Shown one piece after another: positions 1 through 9,826 of a DNA stretch of 64,000 bases. Source of the stretch: Saturnia japonica (taxonomy: Eukaryota > Arthropoda > Insecta > Lepidoptera > Saturniidae). The number at the start of each line of letters is the position of its first letter. Position 1 is the first letter of the stretch. The stretch is from NCBI GenBank assembly GCA_033032175.1, contig CM065328.1, forward strand, positions 13,206,690 to 13,270,689, read 5' to 3'. The notes below the pieces were generated by a model. That model was given only the letters and a program-made list of their open reading frames with translations. It was not told where the DNA came from and ran no database searches. The translations under genes were made by a program, and so were the position numbers.

Positions 1-1139
1 GAGTTTTTGGCGGGATCTTGAAGTGGCATGTTGTGGTTTTTATTTTTAATTCAACAATTTAGGTTTTTGACCCTATATTATGTAATATTGGTGGCGTTTT
101 ACGTGATATAGTTTGGTTTTTGTGCATATGTGAAGTGGATTATAAATATAAGCTGAAAGCATTCATTCTGAGATCCCACAAAATCTTCCTAGAAAGTTCT
201 AACATGGGAGCCACCATTTTGTTAGGATACTAAATCGTCATAACACACGACACTATAATTCCCTCGATAATGGCAGTAATGTTCTTCATTAAAGACCATT
301 CATTCCGGTTGCCAAGTTAGGAAGAAGAAGAAACTAAACGTCACAATTGTCATGACTCATGACATATTGTGAAACGTCAACAAAAACTAGTGGCACAGTC
401 AGTTTTGCGTTTCGTATCTACTCTAAAAAAAATTATTCAGAATCAATAACGGCTATCACTTTCGAACATTTTTGGGGAAATAAAAAAACTAGCGGTGGGC
501 GATTAAGAAGATAACTCGATTCATTTCGATTATGACCAAGTAATTACTAATTATAATTGGTATATAATATATACTTTTTAGAGTATTGTCATGAGAAGAA
601 AATTTTCCATTAAAAAAAAAATTAAAGTTAGAGAGATGTCGTATTCTCAATGAATACATTACTTGTGTCGGGGGTTTATTCAATTTTCAATTTACCTTTT
701 ATTGCGATAAAAAAACAGTTGGCACACAGAATAATGTATAAAAGAAAGATATTATTTATTTAGTCCAGAGATAAAAAATGACAATAAAAACAATAAATTG
801 AGAAATATGTATATTCAGTAATTATAATTATTATGGTTTATTTATTATAATCCCATATGTTGAATTAACTTTATATACAAACGGCTATCCAACACTAAAA
901 AATATTTTTTCATTCGAAGCAGTAGTTCCTGAGATTAGCGTGTTCAACCAAACAAACAAACAAACTCTTCAGCTTTATAATATCCATATTTTACGTGAAG
1001 CAAAAGCTTTCGGTACCACTGTAAGCGTATTGCGTGCACGGAAGACAATAATAAAGCGATAAACTTCAAATGATACTTTTTTCAACATAAAATACACCAT
1101 CTTGTAAATTGCACCCGTGCGAAGCTATATCAATATTAT
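1..1139. other. AT-rich sequence, no gene seen
   Basis: No exon with plausible splice sites or coding bias was recognised. The stretch around 880-1060 resembles the ends of a repeat also seen near 19.6 and 42.1 kb: it contains a 'cgtgaagcaaaagc' motif and a 'gcacggaagac' motif. Earlier exons of the Spätzle gene could lie here or left of the window; none is convincing. Confidence 0.4.
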
Positions 1140-1275
1140 AAAGAGGAAAGATTTAATTTTTTCTTTATAATGGATAAACTCAAAAACTACTGGACCGATT
1201 TTAAAAATTCTTTCATCAATATAAAGCTACAGTATCGGCGAGTAACATAGGCTATACTTATTATAATTTTACACA
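1140..1275. repeat. Degenerate dispersed repeat fragment
   Basis: It contains the phrase 'aaactactggaccgatttt' followed by 'cataggctata'. I know this pattern from high-copy RTE-like repeat fragments of Lepidoptera. Boundaries are approximate. Confidence 0.4.
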
Positions 1276-1407
1276 AAGTATAAAATATTACCTAAAAATA
1301 TGCTTTCTTTGTGTGCGCTGCAAAAGCTACCAGTATTACATAAAAAAATACTAAACTGAACGTTCTCACAAATGTGAACAAAAAAGCCCGCAAGACAATA
1401 TATGTAA

Positions 1408-1790
1408 CTAGCTGTGCCCGTGACTTCGCTCACGTGGACTACAGAATGCCCGCGCGAATCTTGATCCCCAGCAAACAAATGCTTATTGTGGATGTTCCTT
1501 AGAAGATAGATATATACTCTTCCGGACTTTTTTGTAGGTCTTTTTAATGTCTATAATTATGTATTACATTAATTTGCTATATCTTTTATAGTTTACTCAG
1601 CATAAGCCATTTAAGCGCCTGAATTGATTCACCATGGCCATTTTTTTTTTATTTGTGCGCAACCCTAATTCTTTTTCTAAAATAAAAGTAGCCTAAGTTA
1701 CTCCCTATATCGTATATACTTTCATATGTATTTAATAAAAAACTATTATTTTGACATTACGAACAGACACTACAATTTTATTAATTGTAC
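1408..1790 (+). repeat. Dispersed repeat family A, copy 1
   Basis: It starts 'ctagctgtgcccgtgac' and runs through 'tttactcagcataagcc' to 'actttcatatgtattta'. Copies of the same roughly 400-500 bp repeat are at about 29110-29612 (reverse), 57711-58128, 59505-60016 (reverse) and 60932-61420. This copy lacks the inner part with the 'ggaacaaacagacagac' phrase. It is probably a LINE 3' tail or SINE; strand is nominal. Confidence 0.65.
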
Positions 1791-1814
1791 ATATATATAT
1801 ATATATATATATAT
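1791..1814. repeat. (AT)12 microsatellite
   Basis: A pure AT dinucleotide run of 24 bases, just after repeat family A copy 1. A similar AT run precedes copy 5 at 60910. Confidence 0.9.
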
Positions 1815-1822
1815 GTATATTG

Positions 1823-2117
1823 TAAAGCAATGATGACTCAGTTGGTAGCATGCATGGACTCTCATCGACGCAAGTTAGAATCTCTGCAAAGAGCCTGAGC
1901 GCCCGGTGAAAGAAAAGATCGTGTTGAAACCATAGCATGGTGGTAGCGCCTGGCTAGCTACCACCCTCAAGGTGAACCACCAACAGGTGTGGTCCGGCCG
2001 CTGCACTTGAGAGCCAATCTTTCACTAGGCTTTGCGCGACACCATCTCGGGCCAAATCGTAACTTAAGAACAGGTTTGATTGCGGCCACAAAACTAAACC
2101 TATAACAATAAAAAAGC
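1823..2117 (+). repeat. tRNA-headed SINE, copy 1
   Basis: The head resembles a tRNA gene: an A-box-like 'gactcagttggtagcatg' is followed about 30 bases on by a B-box-like 'gcaagttagaatctc'. The body carries 'ccatagcatggtgg' and 'ctgcacttgagagcca'. The same head and body order recurs at about 20001-20328 and, reversed, at 31205-31350; the body alone is at 62118-62265. It lies just upstream of the first visible Spätzle exon. Confidence 0.6.
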
Positions 2118-2170
2118 AGCTTATTGTTTTTGGTATGTGTATTAAACGTTTTTAAATACCGTTATTTCAG

Positions 2171-2288
2171 ATTCTGTATGCTGTACCGTGCTTTCAATGG
2201 CGACAGTGAATCATCAGCGGGAGTAGAGAGGCGCGAGGATCCGGGAGTTCCACCCCACCCTCAGCACCCACCCCACCATAGATATGAA
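2171..2288 (+). CDS. spz6: Spätzle gene exon a (linker before the knot)
   Basis: The acceptor is 'gttatttcag' and the donor is GTCAGT after a GAA codon. The incoming intron is phase 2 and the outgoing one phase 0. It encodes CMLYRAFNGDSESS, then a Pro/His-rich stretch ending HHRYE. The next exon continues GPPTPC, so the join is natural. Confidence 0.7.
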
Positions 2289-5200
2289 GTCAGTTTTATT
2301 AAACTAATTTAAAACGATATCAAATTACAGACCAAAAGGAATTCTGCAAGTACTGAGTCGCTAATTCGTAACGTAAATAAAATAGTACATGTATCGCTAA
2401 TCCGGGTCTGGTTAGAAATGTATAACAACAATAAACTAACCTCGTCTAGTTAGTTATGCTCCTATAAGTATCTGATATCTGGACGATGGAGCCGAGCACA
2501 GCTCCAAAAAACAAAAGAGCAAAAAAGAAAAAAAGAAAAACACCTATCTAGGTAAACTTGGAATGTAAAACATTATCAAAATACAAAATTTCACCACATT
2601 GTCACTTAACATCATATCACTAAATATATAAAAAAATAAAATTGAAAACGTGAAATGAGATGTCTGGTATCGTGATAGGGTCCGCCGACACCTTGCCCAG
2701 CGCGCGTCGAGTACGCGACGCCGGTGTTCGCGCGCAACTACCAATCCGTCTGGAGATACGTCGTGCAGATACCTTACGAGGGATACTTCACGCAAACCGT
2801 CGAGGTCACTAGGTAACAGAATCCACTACAAGCATTTACTTAAATCTTCCTGTCTCATAAGTCTTTCCATTGAAATAATACATTTACTACCTGCAAAAGT
2901 CACAGGTGGTCTATATTCTTATTAAGCAAGATGCTTATGCATGAGCTCATGAGAAAATCACTCATGATTCTTGCTGTGGTTATGTTTGTAAGGTACAAAG
3001 AAATGGAACGTATTTATTTAAGAAAAGGATAGTTTATTTAAGTTTTGCAAGTATGAAAGAGTAAACGAATGAAGAGAATGACAGGAAGTGTGTAAGTGAG
3101 ATAGTTTATATATATTGTAATTAGTGTAAGAGGGAAAGAGAATAAAACGAATATGGTGTCAACCAAGTCTTTTTATTTTACATGGCGCTGAGACAATTTG
3201 GCATAATAAAAAAAAAAAGTTGAAGATATTTTACGAAAATAATAGTAGAGTACGTTTAACCTAACTATTATACGCAAGCACTACGTATTTGTGCAAAGAA
3301 ATACTTCAAAGTTATCGAAATTATTCAAGATTCATTTTGGCAACGTATGGCCGTAAATTATTATAACAATGGAATCTACAAAAACAGAAGAGTTGGAAAA
3401 ATTCAATGTGAATCAGCTGAAAGAAGAGTTAAAAGTAAGATTTTTGCCAATAACAGGTATTAAAAATGATTTGGTTGAAAGATTAAGGCAAGATAATATT
3501 ACGAAAATAGAAAATGGAAGCTTAGAATATTACAAAAATGAAAAGATAAGGCGAGAATCAGAACAAATGGAACTAAAAAATTTAAAAATGGAATTAGAAA
3601 TATTAAAAGGAAAGGAAAAATCTAGTGAATATGATGCAGAAATACAACAAAAATGTGATCCAATATTAATTAATATACTACAAACACAGTCAGAGTTGCT
3701 AAAAAAACTAGCAAACCCTACACAAGGTATTCAAGTTTTTTCAACTTCAGATACAAGTCAGGCAATACCTATATTTGGTGGATACAGGACGGAAAACGGG
3801 AAAGATTGGGTGAGACAAGTGGAAAGAGTAGCATCTTTGGCATGTTGGTCAGAAAATTTAACATTAGTAAATGCTTCTATGAGGCTCAGAGGTCCGGCAA
3901 ACGATTGGCATAAAGCATATGGAAAAAAGTTACTGTTATGGGATGATTGGAAAGGTAAATTATTGGAAAGATTTTGTATTAAGATGTCATTTGCTGAATT
4001 TATTGCATATCAATCTAAAAGAGTTTTAAGATCAACGGAGACAATAACTGAATATATTTACAACAAAAATGCAATGTTTGAATGTTCACCGATTAGTATT
4101 TCAGATGCAGACAAAGTGTCATTGTTATTGGAGGGTATCGTGGATCATCGCTGGTCTATACCAGTAGCGACTAATTGTTGCAGTAATGTAGAAGAATTAT
4201 TAACTCATGCTTCAGCATTGGATAATATACGCAAGATACATATTTTTAAGGATAAATACAACATTAAAGTGCCAGAATATGTGAGTAATTACAATAATAA
4301 TGCTAATAGTAACACAGAACAACATAAAATTAGTAAATTTATTTCTAAATTTAACCCGCAAACAGACAAAGAAAGAGATCAAGTGTGCTATCGCTGTAAG
4401 AATAAAGGTCATGTTTCATATAACTGTAAACTACAACCCAAGGTAGATTATGTTGGTAATCATAGAAATTTCAATAAAGCAAACACATCAGTACAACAAA
4501 ATGATGATATTGAAAACATAAAAAGTCAACCATCCACAAGCTTTATGAGTAATAAAAACCATAAAATTGATAAAAATCAAGTAAGTTGTATTCAAAATGA
4601 AACGCCAAATGTAACATTGATACCTGTAACATTAAATGGGTCAATTACATTACAAGCATTACCAGATTCAGGCTCTGTCATAACAATAGTTGATAAAAGT
4701 TATTTATCTGAGGATACACAAGTGTATGCATGGCAAAAGGGACATTATAAGGTAGCTGGGAATATATTAACACCAATTGGTTGGTTGTCAGCTAGAATAC
4801 AGATTGGTAACATAGATTATATAATGCCGCAGATAGCTATTTGTGAAAACCTACCAGTGCCAATGATTATAGGTAAAGATTGGCAGCTAGCAGTGTATGC
4901 TCGAATAATTCATGAACCCGATGGTAAAATATGTATTATAACTCCAACCCACACAGAGTATTTTCCATCTACATGCAAACAAGAAAACTTAATAACATGT
5001 TGTATAGAGTTCAGTAAAGTTTCAAAAGAAAATGAAAAGAAAGTTATGGAACTAGTTGAAGAATTTGATGATATTTTTAAAAATGATTCTAATAATATAG
5101 GAAAATTCACTGATTTTGAACTTGAAATTAATTTAAAACATAATAAACCAATAAGTTGTAAACCATATAGATTACCAGAACCAGAACGTATTTTTTTAAA

Positions 5201-7469
5201 GAAAACAGTAGGAAAATGGATAAAACAAAAAATATGTAGATTTTCAAACTCACCATATGCAGCACCAATGTTTGTAATACAACAACCGTTTCATGAGACA
5301 ACACCATACAGACCAGTAGTTGATTATTCAAAAACTATAAATCCTATTACAATTTTAGACATACAACCCATTGAAAGAATGGATGATATTATTACAACAA
5401 TTTCACAATTCATATATAAGTTTAAATTAGATATTTACCATGCCTATCACAACATATGTATAAAAGAGGAAGATATTTTTAAAACTGCTGTGGTAACACA
5501 AGACTATCACATTGAGTTTACAAGAGTAATGTTTGGATTAGTCGGAGGTCCATCAATAATTTCTAAAGTCATAAAATCAACCTATGGATGCCTATATAAT
5601 GATGGAGTAAGGGCATATTTTGATGATATAACTGGAGGGAAAAATTCAATTAAAGAATTCATAGAAATATTAAGAAAAGTATTTGAACAAACTAGAGAAA
5701 AAAATTTAAAACTAAACAAGGAAAAATGTATATTTATAGCTCGGAATAGCTATACTCGGAAGAAAATTTACGTTGATAACAGACAGTTATTCAACAGCTT
5801 ACATCATTGACAAAGCGAAAATGAATAGAAAATTTGCTAGATATGTTGTTGACTTAGCACCATTTGAGTTTACACCAGTTCATAGACCTGGCAAGGAAAA
5901 TGTAATTGCGGATCATTTATCAAGATATCCATTAAATGAAGTTTGTATGTTGGTTGTGAGTAGCAACACAGAAAAATTAAAATTAGGACAAAGCAAAGAT
6001 TCATTTATTCAACAGATATGTAAAAAACTGTCTAAAGAACCAGTAACACAACATTTAAAACAGATAAAAAAGTCATTTGAACTTTCAGAAGGAATTTTAT
6101 TACACTTAAATAAAAATGATTTATTTAATCAAAAGAAAATTGTAATTCCACAGAGTCATAGAGAAAATATTATTAAAATTGCACATGATGAAAATGGACA
6201 TTTAGATTTCAGCACTACATTACATAAAATCAAAAGCAAGTATTGGTGGAAAACTATGAATAAAGATGTGAAGGCGTATGTTGCAGCATGTGTTATTTGT
6301 GCAAAAACAAACAGATGTACAAAATTAGCATATGGAAAAATGGGAGAACGACCAATACCAGAAACCCCAATGCAAGTTATTTCTTCAGACCATATTGTTG
6401 CATTACCAGAGACACAGTCAGGTAACAAGTACATCTTCGTTCACATAGATCATGCTACAAGATATATTTTTGCAAAACCAACATATACACTGTCTGCAAA
6501 TAATGTTATAGAAACGATAGAAAATGATATTATTTATGTATATGGGCCACCATTAACATATATATCTGATAGTGCACCTTGCTATACAAGTCACTTAACT
6601 CAAAATTTTTTTGCTAAATTTGGAATAGAACATATACCTACAACCCCATATACACCCCAAAGCAATGGATTAGTGGAACGTGCCAATGCCACAATAGTAT
6701 CAACGTTGACAAAGTTTGCAATGGATAATTCAAAGGAGTGGGATAAATTATTACCAAAGGCAGTATTAGCAATTAACATATCAAAACAAAAAACAACAGG
6801 ATATTCACCATTTTATTTAATGTTTGGATTTGAACCCAGAATTCCACCTAATGAAATACATTTTGGAACAATAATTAATGATATGGAAAGACAAAATCAA
6901 CTAGAAAATTTATCAGCAGCCAGAGAAAAAGCATTACAGAATATAAAAAATGTACACTTATATAATAAAAACAGATTTGATTTAAGAAGAATAGAACATA
7001 GGTTTGAGGAGGGAGATTATGTGTTATATGAATGGGATAAACCTTCAGATACAAAATTAACGCCCAAATACAAAGGCCCATTCCAAATTACAAAGAAAAT
7101 TGGTTCAGTGTGTTATGAGATACAAAATGTACAAAAACCGTCAGTTAAGAAGATAGTACATGTTCAGTTCTTGAAGCCCATGTACGAGCCCCCTAATTTA
7201 CATTCTATTTCAGCAGTATCTTATACCAACTATGATGATAGCTATGATGATGCCTACAAAGAGGTACAGAGGGAAATACAATCTGAAACAAAACCATATG
7301 TGACAACAAGAGGGAGACCAACAAGAATTCCAATATCATATTGAATTTAATTTATATTATAATTTTTTTTGTGTTTGAACTCAATAAGTTACTTAGAAAT
7401 TATTTTTAGTTGTTTTTTAGTATAAAACTGTACCTAATATAGAAATATAGTAGTCATTCTTATTGTAAA

Positions 7470-7503
<34 letters not shown>

Positions 7504-9826
7504 AGTTAAAAGATAAATTGTTCAATGTAAGATAAATTATTATTAGTTTTTCTCAAATCAATTAGTATTAGAAGAACATGTAAGGTTATGTAGTGTGAAA
7601 TTAAATTTTTATTATTCGGTAATATAAAAAAAATTGCAATTTCAAAGGGCATGTAAGGTACAAAGAAATGGAACGTATTTATTTAAGAAAAGGATAGTTT
7701 ATTTAAGTTTTGCAAGTATGAAAGAGTAAACGAATGAAGAGAATGACAGGAAGTGTGTAAGTGAGATAGTTTATATATATTGTAATTAGTGTAAGAGGGA
7801 AAGAGAATAAAACGAATATGGTGTCAACCAAGTCTTTTTATTTTACATGTTTACTGAGCATTATGACGCGTGCGATCTCGTGACGTCATTACCCGTATTA
7901 CTAACTCTTGAAACAATAAATACTAAAATGATTACCTATAGGATCGAGGTTCTTTCCAATAAAGTCAAAGTTTAACGTGAGCACTCAAATTTGTGAACCA
8001 TAATAGATTAATATGATTGGTCTTCGCTGTGCTACGTATCCCAACTAGATCTACGAGTAGATGTTTAACTGTTTCTCATTTTGGTTTAACATTCATATTT
8101 AGTTTATAAAGTGTAAAAAGTTGAAGAGAGTTAACGGCAAGTTATTGGCTAACTATGCATGTTGTAATGGAATGTCAGATGCATGCAGTCCCGATGCCAC
8201 TACCTGGAGGGTGGATGCCTGAGTTCTCCGCGCTGGGTCTCGCTGCTCGTCGCGGAGCTTCATTACCCGTCGCAGCAACAAACGTTGCAGGTAAACACTG
8301 TTTTCTTCTTATACAGAGACATCATTCAGATCTGAAGCCTTAACACTGCAATATGATTCATGCTAGGTACTCTTCCTCGCGTAATCAGCTTTAGTTTAAT
8401 CAAATATATTTAACTTTAAATAGGTATTCCTAGTTTTGACGATATTAATTATGATTATCACTTAAATATATATAGTTTTGGTAACTATAAACATATTGAC
8501 ATTTCCTTTAGAATGTTTAATAATACCATTGTTATTAATTTTACAGCCCGACTACCAACCGTATGTACAGAACCGAGCGGGACAACCTGACATGTCAGCC
8601 AGCACAGATAAACCAATCAATTGCGACGGACACGACGAATTGGGATGCTTCCAGGTAAGAACTTCTTCACTGGGCTCCCAAAGCTGGCTATGTGTTTATT
8701 TCATTAGGATTACTTCTTATTTCACGAATTTTAATCCATCAACTACACTCGAGCTTTCGACACATTAAAACTTCTATTAGGGATTTTGGATCCTTCTCGT
8801 AAATTTTTACTTAGGTAAATATTTCGCGTTTTCTTTTTTCGCTTTATTGCACATCTTTTCCGTTATATTTACAGCAACATTCCTAGACTCACACAAACCA
8901 AAACACAATTTTACTTTTCGTGCAAAAAAAGAAAAAAATCATATTGCTTATAGCTTAATGTTGTGAAATATAGATGACATAATATTGTTACTCCCGTGGG
9001 TAATAAAAATGCCGATGATTGACGTGAAGAAGTTTTATTCGAACTCCACACAGTTACAAATTACACGAATTCACAACACTGTTATTTATTTCACTGTGGT
9101 TTCGCTTCCTTTTATCGCTCGATGTTATCGCTTTGTAATTCCAAACTGAACACCTTGGTGCTGCGCCTGAGCCGCTTAAATACCTACACCAAACGATCGT
9201 GGAAAAATCGTGATTCATCGCTATCTTTCTCGACGTTTAGTTGCTATGCCTAGTCGATGACGTAATCGAAGCGACAAGCCCTATACATGTGTGTGTAAAA
9301 TGTGATGTTTACAAAACATGTGCAGCGGTTGTTTTATGACGCGAACTTTATTTCGAAGTACTGAGAAGTATGTAGTAGCGTCGAGATATTTCTGAAACAG
9401 GATTTTCTCTCTTTTTAATTTGGTTGTAACAGCTCGTAACAATATTATATGTGCCGAATACTGATGTTCTAGATCAAACTGTGAACTGATGTTTAATTTT
9501 TTTTCTCCTTCTTAGTTGATAACAAGAATACAAAAATTGTAATGGTTTATTGTGGCTTTAATAAAAATTTATATAATATTAATACAAAGCGGAACCTAAT
9601 GCCAGTTTTAAGTAAAATGTTTCTAAAAATACGCAGTTCGCGAAAGCTGTACTTATTTAAAAAGCGTCGAATTTGTAAAAATCAAGGTATTAGCTGGTTT
9701 TAACTACTTTTACTTTTGTAGGTTCGTTTGTACTATGACTGGTTCTTGGTGCCCGGCTCTTGTAAGTGTTGGAGACCAGACTACTTCGCGAGGTATGTCC
9801 GCCGCAAGCAGAACAACGAACTCTAA
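2171..9826 (+). CDS. spz6: Spätzle-family cystine-knot ligand, Spz6-like (C-terminal five exons)
   Basis: This is a secreted neurotrophin-like ligand of the Spätzle family, whose known members signal through Toll receptors. Exons: 2171-2288, 2679-2812, 8179-8290, 8547-8654, 9722-9826. The phases join without conflict and give about 192 C-terminal residues ending in TAA. The knot begins CPARVEYATPVF and VWRYVVQIPYEGYFTQ, continues CHYLEGGCLSSPRWVSLLVA, then CDGHDELGCFQ, and ends YYDWFLVPGSCKCW. Eight cysteines are visible, as expected for this fold. From memory the layout fits Spz6 best, with Spz3 the alternative. The signal peptide and prodomain exons must lie upstream, perhaps outside the window. 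A 4.86 kb LTR element occupies the second intron and a solo LTR the fourth. Confidence 0.85.
2679..2812 (+). CDS. spz6: Spätzle gene exon b (start of cystine knot)
   Basis: The acceptor 'gtgatag' is pyrimidine-poor but sits exactly before the expected GPPTPCPARVEY. The donor is AG|GTAACA within an Arg codon (phase 2). It encodes the first beta strands of the knot. The LTR element begins 174 bases into the intron that follows. Confidence 0.8.
2987..3182 (+). repeat. 5' LTR
   Basis: 196 bp, beginning TG and ending CA. Base by base it reads the same as 7652-7847. It holds an 'aataaaa' polyadenylation-like signal near its end. Identical LTRs suggest a young insertion. Confidence 0.92.
3183..3194 (+). 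promoter_or_regulatory. Primer binding site (tRNA primer)
   Basis: 'tggcgctgagac' abuts the CA end of the left LTR, the usual place of the minus-strand primer site. Its complement would end in GCGCCA, as expected of a tRNA 3' end. I do not assign the tRNA species. Confidence 0.7.
3369..5810 (+). CDS. Gag-protease-RT polyprotein of the LTR element (truncated in RT)
   Basis: The frame has 813 codons. Residues 1-45 look like a SAP-type helix pair (LKEELKVRFLPITGIKNDLV). A CCHC knuckle, CYRCKNKGHVSYNC, is near residue 341, typical of nucleocapsid. The protease motif LPDSG, with the aspartate in DSG form, is near residue 436. RT motifs follow: RPVVDYSKTIN, then KLDIYHAYH with the first catalytic Asp, and YFDD with the next two. 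After KLNKEKCIF the RT homology stops and about 20 unrelated residues run to a stop, because sequence up to RNase H has been lost with a frame change. Gag and protease could still be made from this copy. Confidence 0.85.
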   Translation: MESTKTEELEKFNVNQLKEELKVRFLPITGIKNDLVERLRQDNITKIENGSLEYYKNEKIRRESEQMELKNLKMELEILKGKEKSSEYDAEIQQKCDPILINILQTQSELLKKLANPTQGIQVFSTSDTSQAIPIFGGYRTENGKDWVRQVERVASLACWSENLTLVNASMRLRGPANDWHKAYGKKLLLWDDWKGKLLERFCIKMSFAEFIAYQSKRVLRSTETITEYIYNKNAMFECSPISISDADKVSLLLEGIVDHRWSIPVATNCCSNVEELLTHASALDNIRKIHIFKDKYNIKVPEYVSNYNNNANSNTEQHKISKFISKFNPQTDKERDQVCYRCKNKGHVSYNCKLQPKVDYVGNHRNFNKANTSVQQNDDIENIKSQPSTSFMSNKNHKIDKNQVSCIQNETPNVTLIPVTLNGSITLQALPDSGSVITIVDKSYLSEDTQVYAWQKGHYKVAGNILTPIGWLSARIQIGNIDYIMPQIAICENLPVPMIIGKDWQLAVYARIIHEPDGKICIITPTHTEYFPSTCKQENLITCCIEFSKVSKENEKKVMELVEEFDDIFKNDSNNIGKFTDFELEINLKHNKPISCKPYRLPEPERIFLKKTVGKWIKQKICRFSNSPYAAPMFVIQQPFHETTPYRPVVDYSKTINPITILDIQPIERMDDIITTISQFIYKFKLDIYHAYHNICIKEEDIFKTAVVTQDYHIEFTRVMFGLVGGPSIISKVIKSTYGCLYNDGVRAYFDDITGGKNSIKEFIEILRKVFEQTREKNLKLNKEKCIFIARNSYTRKKIYVDNRQLFNSLHH
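5773..7344 (+). CDS. RNase H C-terminus and integrase of the LTR element
   Basis: The frame is displaced relative to Gag-Pol. It opens inside RNase H (ITDSYSTAY, then the late motif RPGKENVIADHLSR with its Asp); codons just before 5773 already read as RNase H. Integrase follows: a HHCC zinc domain (HDENGHLD ... CVIC), a DDE core with Asp in SSDHIV, Asp in ISDSAP and Glu in LVERAN, 35 residues after the second Asp, as is standard. The tail has a GDYVLYEW stretch typical of the integrase C-terminal domain. The ATG at 5773 is only the first Met in frame; in an intact element this region would be the end of the Pol polyprotein. Confidence 0.85.
   Translation: MITDSYSTAYIIDKAKMNRKFARYVVDLAPFEFTPVHRPGKENVIADHLSRYPLNEVCMLVVSSNTEKLKLGQSKDSFIQQICKKLSKEPVTQHLKQIKKSFELSEGILLHLNKNDLFNQKKIVIPQSHRENIIKIAHDENGHLDFSTTLHKIKSKYWWKTMNKDVKAYVAACVICAKTNRCTKLAYGKMGERPIPETPMQVISSDHIVALPETQSGNKYIFVHIDHATRYIFAKPTYTLSANNVIETIENDIIYVYGPPLTYISDSAPCYTSHLTQNFFAKFGIEHIPTTPYTPQSNGLVERANATIVSTLTKFAMDNSKEWDKLLPKAVLAINISKQKTTGYSPFYLMFGFEPRIPPNEIHFGTIINDMERQNQLENLSAAREKALQNIKNVHLYNKNRFDLRRIEHRFEEGDYVLYEWDKPSDTKLTPKYKGPFQITKKIGSVCYEIQNVQKPSVKKIVHVQFLKPMYEPPNLHSISAVSYTNYDDSYDDAYKEVQREIQSETKPYVTTRGRPTRIPISY
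7652..7847 (+). repeat. 3' LTR
   Basis: 196 bp and the same as the left LTR by eye. It is preceded by a short purine stretch 'aaagggc' that may serve as a polypurine tract. It is followed by the TGTT target duplication. Confidence 0.92.
8179..8290 (+). CDS. spz6: Spätzle gene exon c
   Basis: The acceptor is 'aatgtcag' and the donor CAG|GTAAAC. One base completes the split Arg codon, then 37 codons start CMQSRCHYLEGGCLSSPRW, bringing three cysteines of the knot. It ends in phase 0 after a Gln-rich tip. Confidence 0.9.
8547..8654 (+). CDS. spz6: Spätzle gene exon d
   Basis: The acceptor is 'ttaattttacag' and the donor CAG|GTAAGA. The exon is 36 codons, phase 0 on both sides. It holds a variable linker and then CDGHDELGCFQ, which is strongly conserved in Spz6-type proteins as I recall them. 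Confidence 0.92.
8986..9441 (+). repeat. Solo LTR, copy 1
   Basis: 456 bp from TGTTAC to GTAACA with a 4-bp target duplication ATAT on each side (8982-8985, 9442-9445). About 450 bp of the same sequence, also flanked by ATAT, is at 17359-17811. No internal retrotransposon sequence adjoins either, so both look like products of LTR-LTR recombination. This copy is in the fourth visible Spätzle intron. Confidence 0.75.
9722..9826 (+). CDS. spz6: Spätzle gene terminal coding exon
   Basis: The acceptor is 'acttttgtag'. It encodes VRLYYDWFLVPGSCKCWRPD, ends RRKQNNEL, and stops at TAA. The GSCKCW pair supplies the last knot cysteines. Confidence 0.92.
   Translation, partial: VRLYYDWFLVPGSCKCWRPDYFARYVRRKQNNEL

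Larger units (their letters stand above)
2987..7847 (+). mobile_element. Ty3/gypsy-type LTR retrotransposon with internal deletion
   Basis: The element is 4861 bp with two 196-bp LTRs (TGTAAGG...TTTTACA) that I could not tell apart by eye, and a 4-bp target duplication TGTT (2983-2986 and 7848-7851). A primer-binding-site-like 'tggcgctgagac' follows the left LTR directly. Gene order is Gag, protease, RT, RNase H, integrase, which is Ty3/gypsy order; there is no envelope gene. The RT-RNase H connection is deleted and frameshifted near 5745-5775, so this copy should not make a working polymerase. A 28-base A run (7473-7500) lies between integrase and the right LTR. The clade was not resolved. 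It is nested in a Spätzle-gene intron in the same orientation. Confidence 0.93.

Noticed and set aside
7473..7500. A28 run as a LINE or processed-gene tail
   Set aside because: It lies inside the LTR element between integrase and the right LTR, without target duplications of its own; simple slippage is enough.
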